A DNA stretch of 40,555 nucleotides from positions 1 through 40,555 of the forward strand of contig CAJMPZ010000015.1 of the NCBI GenBank assembly GCA_905215445.1. The letters run 5' to 3'. A model generated the notes under the pieces. The model saw only the letters and a program-made list of their open reading frames with translations, searched no databases and was not told the origin of the DNA. A program made the position numbers and the translations under genes. This document shows, piece after piece, positions 16,921-25,648 of this stretch (its first letter is position 1; each line of letters opens with the position of its first letter). The DNA comes from an uncultured bacterium. Lineage in GTDB: Bacteria; Actinomycetota; Coriobacteriia; Coriobacteriales; Coriobacteriaceae.

Positions 16921-19900
16921 ATGGCACAGGGGACGTTTGTGCAGGCGCTCCGGAAAGAGGCGGCGCTGAGCGGCACCTTTATGAAGGGCCGCTCGCTCAT
17001 GCTCAACGGCGCCGTGCTGTCGATTGAGGACAGCGGCTCGCGCTTCTCCAAAAACGTGACGGTTGAGGGCTCGGTGCGCGGTTCGCGCGGCGACCTGTAC
17101 AAGACGCACGTGGCGCTCGACATGGACGAGCACGAGGTGATTGACTACGACTGCGATTGCCCCGCCGCCTATCGTTACCCCGGTATGTGCAAGCACGCTA
17201 TTGCCACGGCTCTGGCGTATTTGGATGCCAGCGGCGCCGAGCCCGTCGAAGGTTTGCGCACGCCGGTCCGCACGTTTACGGCGCAGCCGAAACAGCCCGT
17301 TCGCACCGCGCCCAAAGCGCCGGCCGTCAACCCCAACTTTCCCTTTCCGGCGCCCGTCCCCACGAGCCCCAGCCTCATGGCGGCGCTCTCCGATCTTTCG
17401 GACGCGCGCATGGATGAGCTGGCGAGCATGCGCCGCAAGCTTGCCGGTGCCGTTGATGCCGACGCCCCCAAAGCGGCGTTGGAGCCTTCGCTGGTGCCGT
17501 ACTACAATCCGCTGTTCGCCGACCGCTTTAGCTGGGCGCTCGAGTTCCGCATTCGCTGCGGTTCGGTGTCCTACGTGGTCAAGGATATCGACGGCATGGC
17601 CGACGCCTATGTCCGAGGCGGTACGTTCTCGTACGGCAAGAAGCTCACGTTTGTCCATACGCCCGAAGCCTTCGAAGACGTGTCGACAAAGCTGCTCAAC
17701 CTTGTCGTGACGACAGTTGCCTATCTCGATGACATCACAAGCTCGCGTTCGGCGTCGTACGACTTTGCCCGCAGCGGTTTTGTCGCCGAGCGTCAGTTAC
17801 CGCTGTCCGAGCATAGCATCGTATATGTGCTGGACCTGTTGCGCGGCAAGACTATCTCTTTTGAGCCCGCCTGGTCGCGGGGGACGACGACGCATCGCAC
17901 CTATGACGTGGCGGTTGAGCTGTCTCCGGAAGGGGCGGACGAGGCGCTGTCTAAGCGCCCACCGCTCCTTGCCGCCAAAATCGCGCCGGCGGCCGGTGGC
18001 AGCTACGATCTACGCCTGCCGGCCGATGCATACTGCTTTGCTTCGGGCGACGTTGCCTATCTGGTCGACACCCGCCGTGCGCGCCGTACCGATGTAGCGT
18101 TTGCCCAGCATGCGGCGCCGTTTCTATCGCGCTTGCTGCCCTGTCGCACGCCGGTCCATATCGCCGCCGAGCAGGTGGGGGAGTTCTGTCGTATGGCGCT
18201 GCCCATTTTGCGCGACTACACCGACCTTACCGCGCCCGCTGCGCTCGATACCGTGGCGCCCGAGCCGAGCTTTGCCATGGCGATTGGCGTCGACGATGGG
18301 CTCGTGACCTGCAAAGTTACGGTTACCTACGGCGACTGGTCGGCAGATCTCTTTAGTCTGGGCGCTCCGGGCAGCCCCTTCGAAGAGCGGCGCCCGGGCG
18401 TTCCGCCGCGCGACGAGGTGGCGGAGTTTCGCGTTATGGACACGGCGGCCCTGTACTTCGATTTCCACGAGGGCGGCCTAGCGTTTGAGGAACGCGATGA
18501 CGAGAGCCTGTTCCACTTGCTGACCGAGGGCCTGTCTGCCCTGTCCGAGTTGGGCGAGGTCATGCTCAGCGACCGCCTGCGCCAGGTCTCGGTCCGCCCT
18601 GCGCCCAAGCTTTCGGTGCGTGCGACCGTCAAGAGTAACCTGCTCGACGTCGAACTGGGCGCGAGCGGCCTTTCGGCGGCAGACCTTGCCATCTATCTCG
18701 ATTCGTACAAGCGTCATCAAACGTTTGCGCGCCTTACGTCCGGCGACATCATTCGCCTGGACGAGGGCGCCCGAGCCGCGTTTGGTCTCGCCGAGGACCT
18801 GGGTGTCGATGCCGTCGACCTGCTCGACGGCGTGTCGCTTCCCGCGTCGAGCACCCTGTTCGTCGATAGCATGCTCGCGCGCACGCCGGCGCTCGAGGCC
18901 GATCGCGACGCCGCGTTCCGCCGCACCGTCGAGCGCCTGGACACGCTCGGCAAGATGGACTTTACGGTACCCGCCTCGCTCAAGGCCACGCTGCGTGGCT
19001 ACCAGGTCGACGGATACCAGTGGCTCGGCTCGCTCGAACACCTGGGCCTTGGCGGCATCTTGGCCGACGACATGGGCCTGGGCAAAACGCTCCAGATGAT
19101 CGCGCATATCCTGGCGCGTGTGGAGGCGGGGGACACCAAGCCCACGCTCGTGGTATGCCCGGCCTCACTCGTGTACAACTGGACTGCCGAGCTGGAGCGC
19201 TTTGCGCCCTCGCTCGATGTGTGCGCCATCGTGGGCGCCAAGGCACAGCGTCGCGTACAGATTGCCGGCGTGGCCGAGCATAACGTGGTCGTGACGTCGT
19301 ATGACCTTATGCGCCGCGATATCGACGAGTATGTCGAGCAGGATTTTGCCCGCGTGGTGCTCGATGAGGCACAGTACATTAAAAATCCGCTCACGCAGGT
19401 GGCGCGCGCCGCCAAGCGCCTGCCTGCCGGCGTGCGTTTTGCCCTGACGGGCACGCCCATCGAAAACCGCCTGTCCGAGCTCTGGAGCATCTTCGACTGT
19501 TTGATGCCGGGCCTGCTGGGCACGCGCGAATCGTTTGCCAAGCGCTTTGAGAGCCCCGTCGAGCATGCCGAGGGCGATAGCGCCGCTCGCATGCAGGCGC
19601 TCGTGTCGCCGTTTGTGCTGCGCCGTGTTAAGGAAGACGTGGTGGCCGACCTGCCCGAGAAGATCGAAGACACCGTCATGGCGCAGCTTACCGGCGAGCA
19701 GCGCAAGCTCTACCTGGCCAACCAGGACCGCATCGCCCAGCAGGTGCAGCACCGCGAGGCTGGGGAGTTTAAGAAGGACAAACTCAAGGTGCTCGCCGAG
19801 CTCACCAAGCTGCGCCAGATCTGCTGCGACCCGCGTCTACACTACGAGGATTACAAGGCGGGGAGCGCCAAGCTCGATACGTGCATGGAGCTCGTGCACG

Positions 19901-20385
19901 GCGCACTCGACGGCGGGCATCGCATCCTGTTGTTCAGCCAGTTTACGGGTATGCTCGATATCATCGGTAAGCGCTTGGCCAAGGAGGACATCGCCTTCCT
20001 TAAGCTCACGGGCGCTTCGTCTAAGGAGAGCCGCGCCAAGATGGTCGCGCAGTTCCAAGCGGGCGAGGTTCCGGTCTTTTTGATTTCGCTCAAGGCGGGC
20101 GGCGTGGGCCTTAACCTGACGGCGGCCGACGTGGTCATCCACTACGACCCGTGGTGGAACGTGGCGGCGCAGGACCAGGCGACCGATCGCGCGCACCGTA
20201 TTGGCCAGCAACATACCGTGACCGTGTACAAGCTCATCGCCAAGGACACGATCGAGGAGCGCATTATGCAGATGCAGGAGTCCAAGCGCGACCTGGTCAA
20301 CAGCGTGCTCGGCGGCGACGGCATCTCGTCGGCGCTGTTTACCCGCGAAGATGTTCTGGCGCTGCTGGGCGGCGACGGGCGCTAA
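16921..20385 (+). CDS. SWIM zinc-finger SNF2-family helicase-like ATPase
   Basis: A 1154-aa Swi2/Snf2 ATPase. An N-terminal SWIM zinc finger is seen as C78-x-C80-x9-C90-x-H92, a module used for DNA or protein binding. The ATPase motor occupies about 690-1140: LADDMGLGKTLQMI (Walker A from 715), VVCPASLVYNW, DEAQYIKNP, ALTGTPIENRLSELWS, LLFSQFTG, SLKAGGVGLNLTAADVV and DRAHRIGQ. Such bacterial proteins are linked to transcription recycling (RapA-like) or repair, but no specific role is proven. A GTG at 16903 also opens the frame; ATG at 16921 is preferred because GGAGG ends five bases before it. It is 28 bases downstream of dnaE on the same strand. Confidence 0.92.
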   Translation: MAQGTFVQALRKEAALSGTFMKGRSLMLNGAVLSIEDSGSRFSKNVTVEGSVRGSRGDLYKTHVALDMDEHEVIDYDCDCPAAYRYPGMCKHAIATALAYLDASGAEPVEGLRTPVRTFTAQPKQPVRTAPKAPAVNPNFPFPAPVPTSPSLMAALSDLSDARMDELASMRRKLAGAVDADAPKAALEPSLVPYYNPLFADRFSWALEFRIRCGSVSYVVKDIDGMADAYVRGGTFSYGKKLTFVHTPEAFEDVSTKLLNLVVTTVAYLDDITSSRSASYDFARSGFVAERQLPLSEHSIVYVLDLLRGKTISFEPAWSRGTTTHRTYDVAVELSPEGADEALSKRPPLLAAKIAPAAGGSYDLRLPADAYCFASGDVAYLVDTRRARRTDVAFAQHAAPFLSRLLPCRTPVHIAAEQVGEFCRMALPILRDYTDLTAPAALDTVAPEPSFAMAIGVDDGLVTCKVTVTYGDWSADLFSLGAPGSPFEERRPGVPPRDEVAEFRVMDTAALYFDFHEGGLAFEERDDESLFHLLTEGLSALSELGEVMLSDRLRQVSVRPAPKLSVRATVKSNLLDVELGASGLSAADLAIYLDSYKRHQTFARLTSGDIIRLDEGARAAFGLAEDLGVDAVDLLDGVSLPASSTLFVDSMLARTPALEADRDAAFRRTVERLDTLGKMDFTVPASLKATLRGYQVDGYQWLGSLEHLGLGGILADDMGLGKTLQMIAHILARVEAGDTKPTLVVCPASLVYNWTAELERFAPSLDVCAIVGAKAQRRVQIAGVAEHNVVVTSYDLMRRDIDEYVEQDFARVVLDEAQYIKNPLTQVARAAKRLPAGVRFALTGTPIENRLSELWSIFDCLMPGLLGTRESFAKRFESPVEHAEGDSAARMQALVSPFVLRRVKEDVVADLPEKIEDTVMAQLTGEQRKLYLANQDRIAQQVQHREAGEFKKDKLKVLAELTKLRQICCDPRLHYEDYKAGSAKLDTCMELVHGALDGGHRILLFSQFTGMLDIIGKRLAKEDIAFLKLTGASSKESRAKMVAQFQAGEVPVFLISLKAGGVGLNLTAADVVIHYDPWWNVAAQDQATDRAHRIGQQHTVTVYKLIAKDTIEERIMQMQESKRDLVNSVLGGDGISSALFTREDVLALLGGDGR

Positions 20386-20535
20386 CCCGCTCGGGTGGGG
20401 CCGCCAGGGCGGATAGCGCACGCTGCCCCATCGTCCCCGCCCGTTATGTGTTCATTTGCAATGCCGTGGATGGTTTGTCTGCCTTTGGGCATAAGAACCA
20501 TCAAGAACATTGGCACGTCAGCAAAGGAGAACATC

Positions 20536-20898
20536 ATGGCGAAATTCTTTAAGGACCCCGACGGTAAGCTCATTGCCGCCCTTGGCAACGACGTTGCAAC
20601 CCCTGCCGGTTGCACGGAACTGACCGCAAACACTGAGGACGCGGCGCACGAGAAGCACGTGCCTGTTGTCGAGACCGAGCGCGACGGTCACGTGATTCGC
20701 GCACGCGTTGGCTCGGTCGAGCACCCCAGCCTGCCCGAGCACTATATTGAGTGGATCGCCCTTGAGGCCGAGGGCCGCTTAGAGGTCCATTACCTTGAGC
20801 CCGGCATGAAGCCCGCGACGTTTTTCGCGGGCGGCTCCAAGACCGGTACCGTCTATGCCTATTGCAACCTGCACGGGCTGTGGTCCGCGACGTTCTAG
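20536..20898 (+). CDS. Superoxide reductase / class II desulfoferrodoxin-like protein
   Basis: A 120-aa protein with the Fe(His4Cys) site of superoxide reductase, which reduces superoxide to peroxide in anaerobes using electrons from rubredoxin or similar carriers. The ligands are visible as His41 (EKHVPVV), His63 and His69 (VEHPSLPEHYIEW), Cys110 and His113 (AYCNLHGLW); Glu39 and Lys40 are in the usual place. The N-terminal desulforedoxin FeCys4 domain is absent, so it is of the neelaredoxin-like type, with a short N-terminal extension. The frame is open much further upstream, but AAGGAG 8 bases before ATG 20536 fixes the start. The 150 bases upstream hold no clear promoter. A terminator follows, so it appears to be a one-gene unit giving oxygen tolerance. 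Confidence 0.92.
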   Translation: MAKFFKDPDGKLIAALGNDVATPAGCTELTANTEDAAHEKHVPVVETERDGHVIRARVGSVEHPSLPEHYIEWIALEAEGRLEVHYLEPGMKPATFFAGGSKTGTVYAYCNLHGLWSATF

Positions 20899-20944
20899 GA
20901 GCGCGCCCCCGCTCGGGGTATCATAGCTAGCATATGCACATGCG

Positions 20945-20976
20945 AGCGCCGGCTGCATTATGCGGCCGGCGCTTTT
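20945..20976 (+). terminator. Intrinsic terminator of the superoxide reductase gene
   Basis: AGCGCCGGC pairs with GCCGGCGCT across an 11-base loop, and the arm runs into TTTT. It starts 46 bases after the stop codon and 40 bases before the next gene. Confidence 0.85.
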
Positions 20977-21015
20977 ACTACGACAACGATGGTTTACGAC
21001 GGAAAGGGCTGAGCC

Positions 21016-23001
21016 ATGAAGCTCGCGCTTGCACAGATCGATATGCGCCTGGGTGATATTGAGGGCATTTGCGGCCGCATCGAGGACCAGGCTCGTCTGG
21101 CCCACGAGCGCGGGGCGCGCGTGCTGTGCGTTCCGGCTCCGCTCTTTATGGGCGCCATGCCCGGGGGCCTGGTGGGCACTGCCGACTTTGAGCACGACAT
21201 GCTTGCCGGCTTGACTGGTGTCGCCGAGCGTATCCAGGAGCTTGACATGATCTGCATCGTGCCCGCGGCGGTTTCGTTTGAGGGCCAGCCGCTGCTCGAC
21301 TACATGATGCTCAAGGACGGTCATGTGGTGCCGGCGCGTTCGAGCATTGCCCTGCAGCGTGGCGAGAACAACGACACGCGTTGGGCGCCGCCGGTGTTCG
21401 ACGTGGACGGCGTGCGCATCGCCGTGATTTTTGACTTGGACCGCGAACTCGAGATGCTGCCGACCGGTGTTGACCTCATTGCGTATTTCCAATTCAATGC
21501 GTTTGACATGACCGACCGCGAGACTGCCGCCATTGCCGCCGTTCGCAGCGGCGCCTACCGCAAGATCGCATCCAAGCGCAGTGTGTGGTTTGCCTGTATG
21601 GCGCCGGTCGGTGCCTATGACGAGTCGGTGTATACCGGCGGTTCGTTTGTGCTCGACGACTGCGGTCGCGTGGTGGCCCAAGCGCCGTGTTTTGAGGAGA
21701 GCCTGCTGGTTCAGGAGATTCAGCGCGGCGTGATGCTCGATGCCCTGGAAGATCACGAACTGCCCGAGTTCCGTTCCGAGGAGTGGCTGTGGCAGGCGCT
21801 GGTGCTCGCCGTGCGCGACAACGCCCGGGCCCACGGTGCGTCGCGCGCCGTGGTGGCACTCGAGGGCGACTTGCCGTCGTCCCTGCTGGCGGCGCTGGCC
21901 GTCGACGCTCTGGGCCCACGTAATGTGATTGGCCTGGTGCTGGGGCGCAACCGCATCTTTACGCCGGCGCAGGAGGAGGCCGAGGCTGCTCGCTGTGCCG
22001 CCGTTCGCGCCATTGCCGAGCGCCTGCATATTCGCACGGTTGAGCGCGATGCGCCGGATGCCGCGCGCGTGCTCGACCGCGATGTGTCGGCGGGCGACGC
22101 CGAGCGCCTGCGCTCTCGCACGCTGGGCCTCATGCTGGAGGACACGGCGCTCGAGTTGGGTGCGATGGCGCTGAGCCCGCTGTCCAAAACCGAGTACGCA
22201 CTGGCGGCGCCGGCGCTTTGCGGCGGCTACCAGGGCGATTATGCGCCCTTTGGCGATGTGTATCTGTCGACGCTTGAGTTTGTGGCGCGCGTGCGCAACC
22301 GCACGTCTGCCGTGGTGCCCCAAGAGCTCGTGACGCTCAACGCGGTGGAAGATTGTATGGAGCGAGTGCTGGCGCAGGCGCTCTCGACGCTCGACGGTCC
22401 GGTCGATATGCTCGACCGCGCGGCACAGCTGCTCGGCGGGGTCGAGCCGGGTGAGATCGATGGCGCGCTTGAGGCGCACGTGGACCGCAATCGATCTTTC
22501 GACGACATCCCGATGGCCGCTGGCAAGCCTGAGGCCTGCTCGCTGCTGCTGATGCTCGTTCGACAGGGTGAGGCTGCCCGCCGCATGTTGCCGACGGCGC
22601 CGATCGTTTCGTCCCGTTCGTTTGCCGAGCGCTCCTGGCCGTACATGCTCGCGTGGTCCGACCTGGGGCTTAACGGCAAGGAGCGTATGACGGTCGATTC
22701 GCTGGCGCGCGCCGAGGTGCGCCGTTTTGCTGACGAGGATACTAGTGAGCGCGTGCGAAACGAGATGATGGGCGTGCTGGGCGAGCTACTGGGTATTTCG
22801 CCCGAACAAATGGAGGAGTTGCGCTCTGAAGACGGTCAGCGTCGTTTACACGAGGGAATGAAAAAGTTCGAGGGCGAGGTTCAGGACGCCATCGATAAGA
22901 TGATGGGCGGCCAGGGTGGCCCGCAGGGTGGGCCCCAGGGTGGCCCGATGCCGCATCCGCCGGTTGATCCCCGACAGTTCCCATTCTTCTCGCAGAACTA
23001 A
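21016..23001 (+). CDS. NAD-synthetase-like protein with degenerate active sites
   Basis: A 661-aa protein laid out like glutamine-dependent NAD synthetase: a nitrilase-fold amidase domain (1-240) and a synthetase domain (about 260-480). The synthetase part keeps recognisable blocks (LSKTEYALA for NKSE-lA, and GDYAPFGDVYLSTLE for GDLAPIGDLYKT). Both active sites are altered. In the amidase the Glu of the PELxLTGY motif is replaced (PAPLFMG, 40-46), the catalytic Cys position is Phe139 (AVIFDLD), and no LP-preceding lysine is seen. The ATP PP-loop SGGxDSS is ALEGDLPSS (282-290). The C-terminus adds a helical region and a Gly-Gln-Pro tail with GGPQ repeats. NAD synthesis is therefore doubtful; a structural or regulatory paralogue is likelier. 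It starts 40 bases after a terminator; the start is preceded by GAAAGG. Confidence 0.75.
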   Translation: MKLALAQIDMRLGDIEGICGRIEDQARLAHERGARVLCVPAPLFMGAMPGGLVGTADFEHDMLAGLTGVAERIQELDMICIVPAAVSFEGQPLLDYMMLKDGHVVPARSSIALQRGENNDTRWAPPVFDVDGVRIAVIFDLDRELEMLPTGVDLIAYFQFNAFDMTDRETAAIAAVRSGAYRKIASKRSVWFACMAPVGAYDESVYTGGSFVLDDCGRVVAQAPCFEESLLVQEIQRGVMLDALEDHELPEFRSEEWLWQALVLAVRDNARAHGASRAVVALEGDLPSSLLAALAVDALGPRNVIGLVLGRNRIFTPAQEEAEAARCAAVRAIAERLHIRTVERDAPDAARVLDRDVSAGDAERLRSRTLGLMLEDTALELGAMALSPLSKTEYALAAPALCGGYQGDYAPFGDVYLSTLEFVARVRNRTSAVVPQELVTLNAVEDCMERVLAQALSTLDGPVDMLDRAAQLLGGVEPGEIDGALEAHVDRNRSFDDIPMAAGKPEACSLLLMLVRQGEAARRMLPTAPIVSSRSFAERSWPYMLAWSDLGLNGKERMTVDSLARAEVRRFADEDTSERVRNEMMGVLGELLGISPEQMEELRSEDGQRRLHEGMKKFEGEVQDAIDKMMGGQGGPQGGPQGGPMPHPPVDPRQFPFFSQN

Positions 23002-23019
23002 ACTGGGGATAGGGCCAAG

Positions 23020-23047
23020 GTTACGCGGTTTTACCAAACCGCGTAAC
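23020..23047. repeat. Perfect 12-bp hairpin after the NadE-like gene
   Basis: GTTACGCGGTTT and AAACCGCGTAAC are perfectly complementary around a TACC loop, starting 18 bases after the stop codon. No T-run follows on either strand, so it is not a standard terminator. Confidence 0.7.
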
Positions 23048-23060
23048 GAGTCGACGCTGC

Positions 23061-23159
23061 GCGAGCCCCTGCCGGCCAATCTGCCGCTCAAACCGTCGCT
23101 TGCGTACGGAAGTACGCGGCGCTCCTCTTTCGCGACACCTTGCCACGGCAGGGACTCGC
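23061..23159. repeat. Three-tier nested inverted repeat upstream of ruvC
   Basis: An outer stem GCGAGCCCCTGCCG / CGGCAGGGACTCGC (one mismatch in 14), a middle stem GTCGC/GCGAC (23095-23099 with 23132-23136) and an inner hairpin GCGTAC-GGAA-GTACGC (23102-23117) nest inside 99 bases. No frame in it looks coding. It lies in the 290-base gap between the NadE-like gene and ruvC, just after another hairpin. It could be a dispersed palindromic element or a structured RNA. Confidence 0.55.
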
Positions 23160-23295
23160 TCGCTGACTTATGCTCAACCTATGGTTCAACCTTGCTTGCT
23201 AGATACGGTCGCTGTTGTGTTATTCTAGAACAGACGTTCGTGAATGATGCGCGGGGCCTTGTCTTGCGCTGTGCTTGTGGCGAGGGGAGGTTGGC

Positions 23296-23817
23296 TTGGT
23301 TATCTTGGGCATTGACCCCGGTTTGGCTCATACGGGTTGGGGGATTATCGAGGAGCGGCGTGGCGAGGTTCGCTGCCGTGCCTATGGCTGCATCGAGACC
23401 AGCGCGGGTAGTCCGCTCGCGGTGCGCCTGTCGCATATCGCCCGCGACCTCAAGGGTGTCGTGGAGCGCTATCGACCCGATACCGCTGCTATCGAGAGCA
23501 TTTACTTTGGCGCCAACGTTCGCTCGGCCATCCCTACGGCGCATGCCCGCGGCGCCGCGCTCGTGGCGCTTTCGGAATGCGCGCTCGAGATTGGCGAGTA
23601 TACGCCTATGCAGATTAAGCAGGCTGTTGTGGGCACCGGCGCTGCGGACAAACGGCAGGTCGCGTATATGGTTCGTACGCTCACGCAGCTCGATCACGAC
23701 CCGCATCCCGACCATGCCGCCGATGCCCTGGCCTGCGCCATCTGCCACGTTAACCTCAGCCGCACCCGCGCCCTCACCGGCGGCGAGTTCTATCAACAGA
23801 GAGGAACCGGATACTGA
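23296..23817 (+). CDS. ruvC: Holliday junction endonuclease RuvC
   Basis: RuvC dimers cut Holliday junctions bound by RuvAB at the end of recombinational repair. Catalytic acids are seen as Asp7 (GIDPG), Glu67 (IESIYFG), and the C-terminal pair in HPDHAADALA (Asp139, Asp143). With TTG at 23296 as start it is 173 aa, the usual length, and GGGGAGG ends five bases before this codon. An upstream in-frame TTG at 23275 would add seven residues and place the ribosome site inside the gene, so it is rejected. A possible promoter has TATTCT at 23221-23226. The stop overlaps the ruvA start by one base. ruvC, ruvA and ruvB form one transcript. Confidence 0.95.
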   Translation: MVILGIDPGLAHTGWGIIEERRGEVRCRAYGCIETSAGSPLAVRLSHIARDLKGVVERYRPDTAAIESIYFGANVRSAIPTAHARGAALVALSECALEIGEYTPMQIKQAVVGTGAADKRQVAYMVRTLTQLDHDPHPDHAADALACAICHVNLSRTRALTGGEFYQQRGTGY

Positions 23818-24437
23818 TGATTTCCCAGCTCCATGGAACGCTTGTCGAGGCCACGATGAGCTCGGCCGTCGTCGACGTGTCGGGCGTTGGCTTTGAACTC
23901 GGCATCTCGGGCAGCACTGCGGCCACGTTGCCGACGCCCGGCGGCGAGGTCCGCCTCTACACGCGTATGCAGGTGCGCGAGGACGCCATGACACTTTTCG
24001 GTTTTTCCTCAAAGGATGAGCGCACGATGTTCGATCGGCTCGTGTCCGTCTCGGGTGTCGGTCCGCGCCTGGCGCTTGCCGTGCTCTCCACCTATACCGT
24101 GGGACAGCTGTATTCCCTGGTGATGGCCGAGGACGACAAGGGCATGGCCAAGGTGCCCGGCGTGGGCAAAAAGACCGCCCAGCGCCTCATCTTGGAGCTC
24201 AAGAGCACCTTTGCCAAGGACAAGGGCTTTGTGCCGGTCGATGCGATCCCCGGTCAGGTTGCGATGCCCGTGCCCGCCGCCGCTCCTTCGGCGATCGATG
24301 ACGCCCGTGCGGCGCTCCTTTCCATGGGCTTTAGCCCGCAGGAGACCGAGGTTGCCCTGAGCGGGTATGATGGGCAGGATATGCGTGTCGAGGATCTGCT
24401 CGGCGCGGCGCTTAAGCGACTTGGAATGGATGCGTGA
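23817..24437 (+). CDS. ruvA: Holliday junction DNA helicase subunit RuvA
   Basis: RuvA tetramers bind the four-way junction and seat RuvB for branch migration. The protein is 206 aa: an OB-fold at the N-terminus (MISQLHGTLVE..VVDVSGVGFEL), two helix-hairpin-helix motifs in the middle (LVSVSGVGPRLALAVL and MAKVPGVGKKTAQRLILEL), and a C-terminal RuvB-binding helical domain (DDARAALLSMGFSPQETEVAL). Length and domain order are standard. The ATG overlaps the ruvC stop (TGATGA), and the gene ends in an overlap with ruvB, so translation of the three is probably coupled. Confidence 0.96.
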   Translation: MISQLHGTLVEATMSSAVVDVSGVGFELGISGSTAATLPTPGGEVRLYTRMQVREDAMTLFGFSSKDERTMFDRLVSVSGVGPRLALAVLSTYTVGQLYSLVMAEDDKGMAKVPGVGKKTAQRLILELKSTFAKDKGFVPVDAIPGQVAMPVPAAAPSAIDDARAALLSMGFSPQETEVALSGYDGQDMRVEDLLGAALKRLGMDA

Positions 24438-25504
24438 TGTGGGAAGCCGATGACTCTCAGGACCTGTGGGCGACGCCCGGCAACTCGCCGGCGGCATCCA
24501 TGGCGCACGGCGAGCGCATGGTGGGCTCGGAGCTGACGGCCGAGGACCTCGATGTCGACCGCACTTTGCGCCCCCAGCACCTGGACGACTACTGTGGCCA
24601 GGAGCACATCAAGCAGAGCCTGCGCGTGTTGATCGAAGCGGCGCAGAGCCGTGGCGAGACGCTCGACCACGTGATTTTCTCGGGTCCTCCGGGCCTGGGC
24701 AAGACCACGCTGGCCACCGTTATCGCCAACGAGCTGGGCGCTCAGATCAAGACCACGAGTGGCCCTGCCATCGCGCGCACCGGTGACCTGGCGGCTATCC
24801 TTACCAACCTGCAGCCGGGTGATGTGCTGTTTATTGACGAGATCCACCGCCTCAACCGTTCGGTCGAGGAGGTCCTGTACCCCGCGATGGAGGACTTTGC
24901 CCTCGATATCGTGATCGGTAAAGGCCCGGCCGCACGATCGATTCGCCTGGATATCCCCAAGTTTACGCTGGTGGCGGCAACGACCCGCTCGGGTATGCTG
25001 ACTGGCCCGCTGCGCGACCGCTTTGGCATTTCATATCGCCTGGATTACTACACGGTCGAAGAACTCGCGCAGATTGTGACGCGCTCGGCGTCCATCCTGG
25101 GTGTGACAATAGACCATCCGAGCGCGCTCGAGATCGGCTCACGCTCGCGTGGCACGCCGCGCTTGGCTAATCGTTTGCTCAAGCGCGTGCGCGACTATGC
25201 GCAGGTGCGTGGCAACGGCCCCATCGAGCTCGATATTTGCCGTCAGGCGCTCGAGTTCTTCGAGATCGACGAGCTCGGCCTGGACTGGATGGATATTCGT
25301 ATCTTGGAGACGCTTGCCAAGACGTTCTCCGGTCGTGCCGTGGGACTTACGACCCTTGCCAGCGCGGTGGGCGAGGACCCGGGCACGCTCGAGGATGTCT
25401 ATGAGCCCTATTTGCTGCAGTGCGGGTTGATGATTCGCACGCCCCAGGGCCGCCAGGCAACGCTTCGCACCTTTGAGCACTTGGGGATTGAACCTACCAT
25501 TTAG
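24437..25504 (+). CDS. ruvB: Holliday junction branch-migration ATPase RuvB
   Basis: AAA+ motor that drives branch migration with RuvA. Walker A is GPPGLGKT (83-90), Walker B is DEIHRL (134-139), sensor 1 is in AATTRSGML, and the arginine-finger/sensor 2 region is RGTPRLANRLLKR. A C-terminal winged helix ends TLRTFEHLGIE. The length is 355 aa. The ATG at 24437 shares a base with the ruvA stop; a GTG at 24434 is the alternative start and would add one residue. The N-terminal 35 residues before the conserved LRPQHLDDYCGQ are longer than in many RuvB proteins and look disordered. Confidence 0.96.
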   Translation: MWEADDSQDLWATPGNSPAASMAHGERMVGSELTAEDLDVDRTLRPQHLDDYCGQEHIKQSLRVLIEAAQSRGETLDHVIFSGPPGLGKTTLATVIANELGAQIKTTSGPAIARTGDLAAILTNLQPGDVLFIDEIHRLNRSVEEVLYPAMEDFALDIVIGKGPAARSIRLDIPKFTLVAATTRSGMLTGPLRDRFGISYRLDYYTVEELAQIVTRSASILGVTIDHPSALEIGSRSRGTPRLANRLLKRVRDYAQVRGNGPIELDICRQALEFFEIDELGLDWMDIRILETLAKTFSGRAVGLTTLASAVGEDPGTLEDVYEPYLLQCGLMIRTPQGRQATLRTFEHLGIEPTI

Positions 25505-25580
25505 GGCGCTTTGTTTTGGCGGGCTGTTGGGCTATCGCCGGGCATCGGGTAAACATATCGCCGTTCATCGGTTATGGGCG

Positions 25581-25608
25581 TTTTACTATTGCGCGCCCGT
25601 GCTATGCT
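25581..25608 (+). promoter_or_regulatory. Probable fhs promoter
   Basis: TTTTAC (25581-25586) and TATGCT (25603-25608) are 16 bases apart and lie about 40 bases before the fhs start, after the ruvB stop at 25504. This would give fhs its own transcript. Confidence 0.5.
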
Positions 25609-25648
25609 GAATTGGTCTTTTTCTCATCCGGTAACGAAAGGACCGTCC

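Noticed and set aside
13236..17123. A nearly 1300-codon open frame on the minus strand opposite dnaE
   Set aside because: It mirrors dnaE codon by codon. High third-position G+C removes stops from the antisense frame; the translation is rich in His, Val and Leu with no domain. dnaE itself is unmistakable.
20779..22479. A 566-codon minus-strand frame opposite the NadE-like gene
   Set aside because: Low-complexity Arg/His-rich translation, no ribosome site; the plus-strand protein has family motifs.
25505..25648. A ZTP or THF riboswitch upstream of fhs
   Set aside because: The conserved blocks of those aptamers are not present; the region shows only a promoter and ribosome site.
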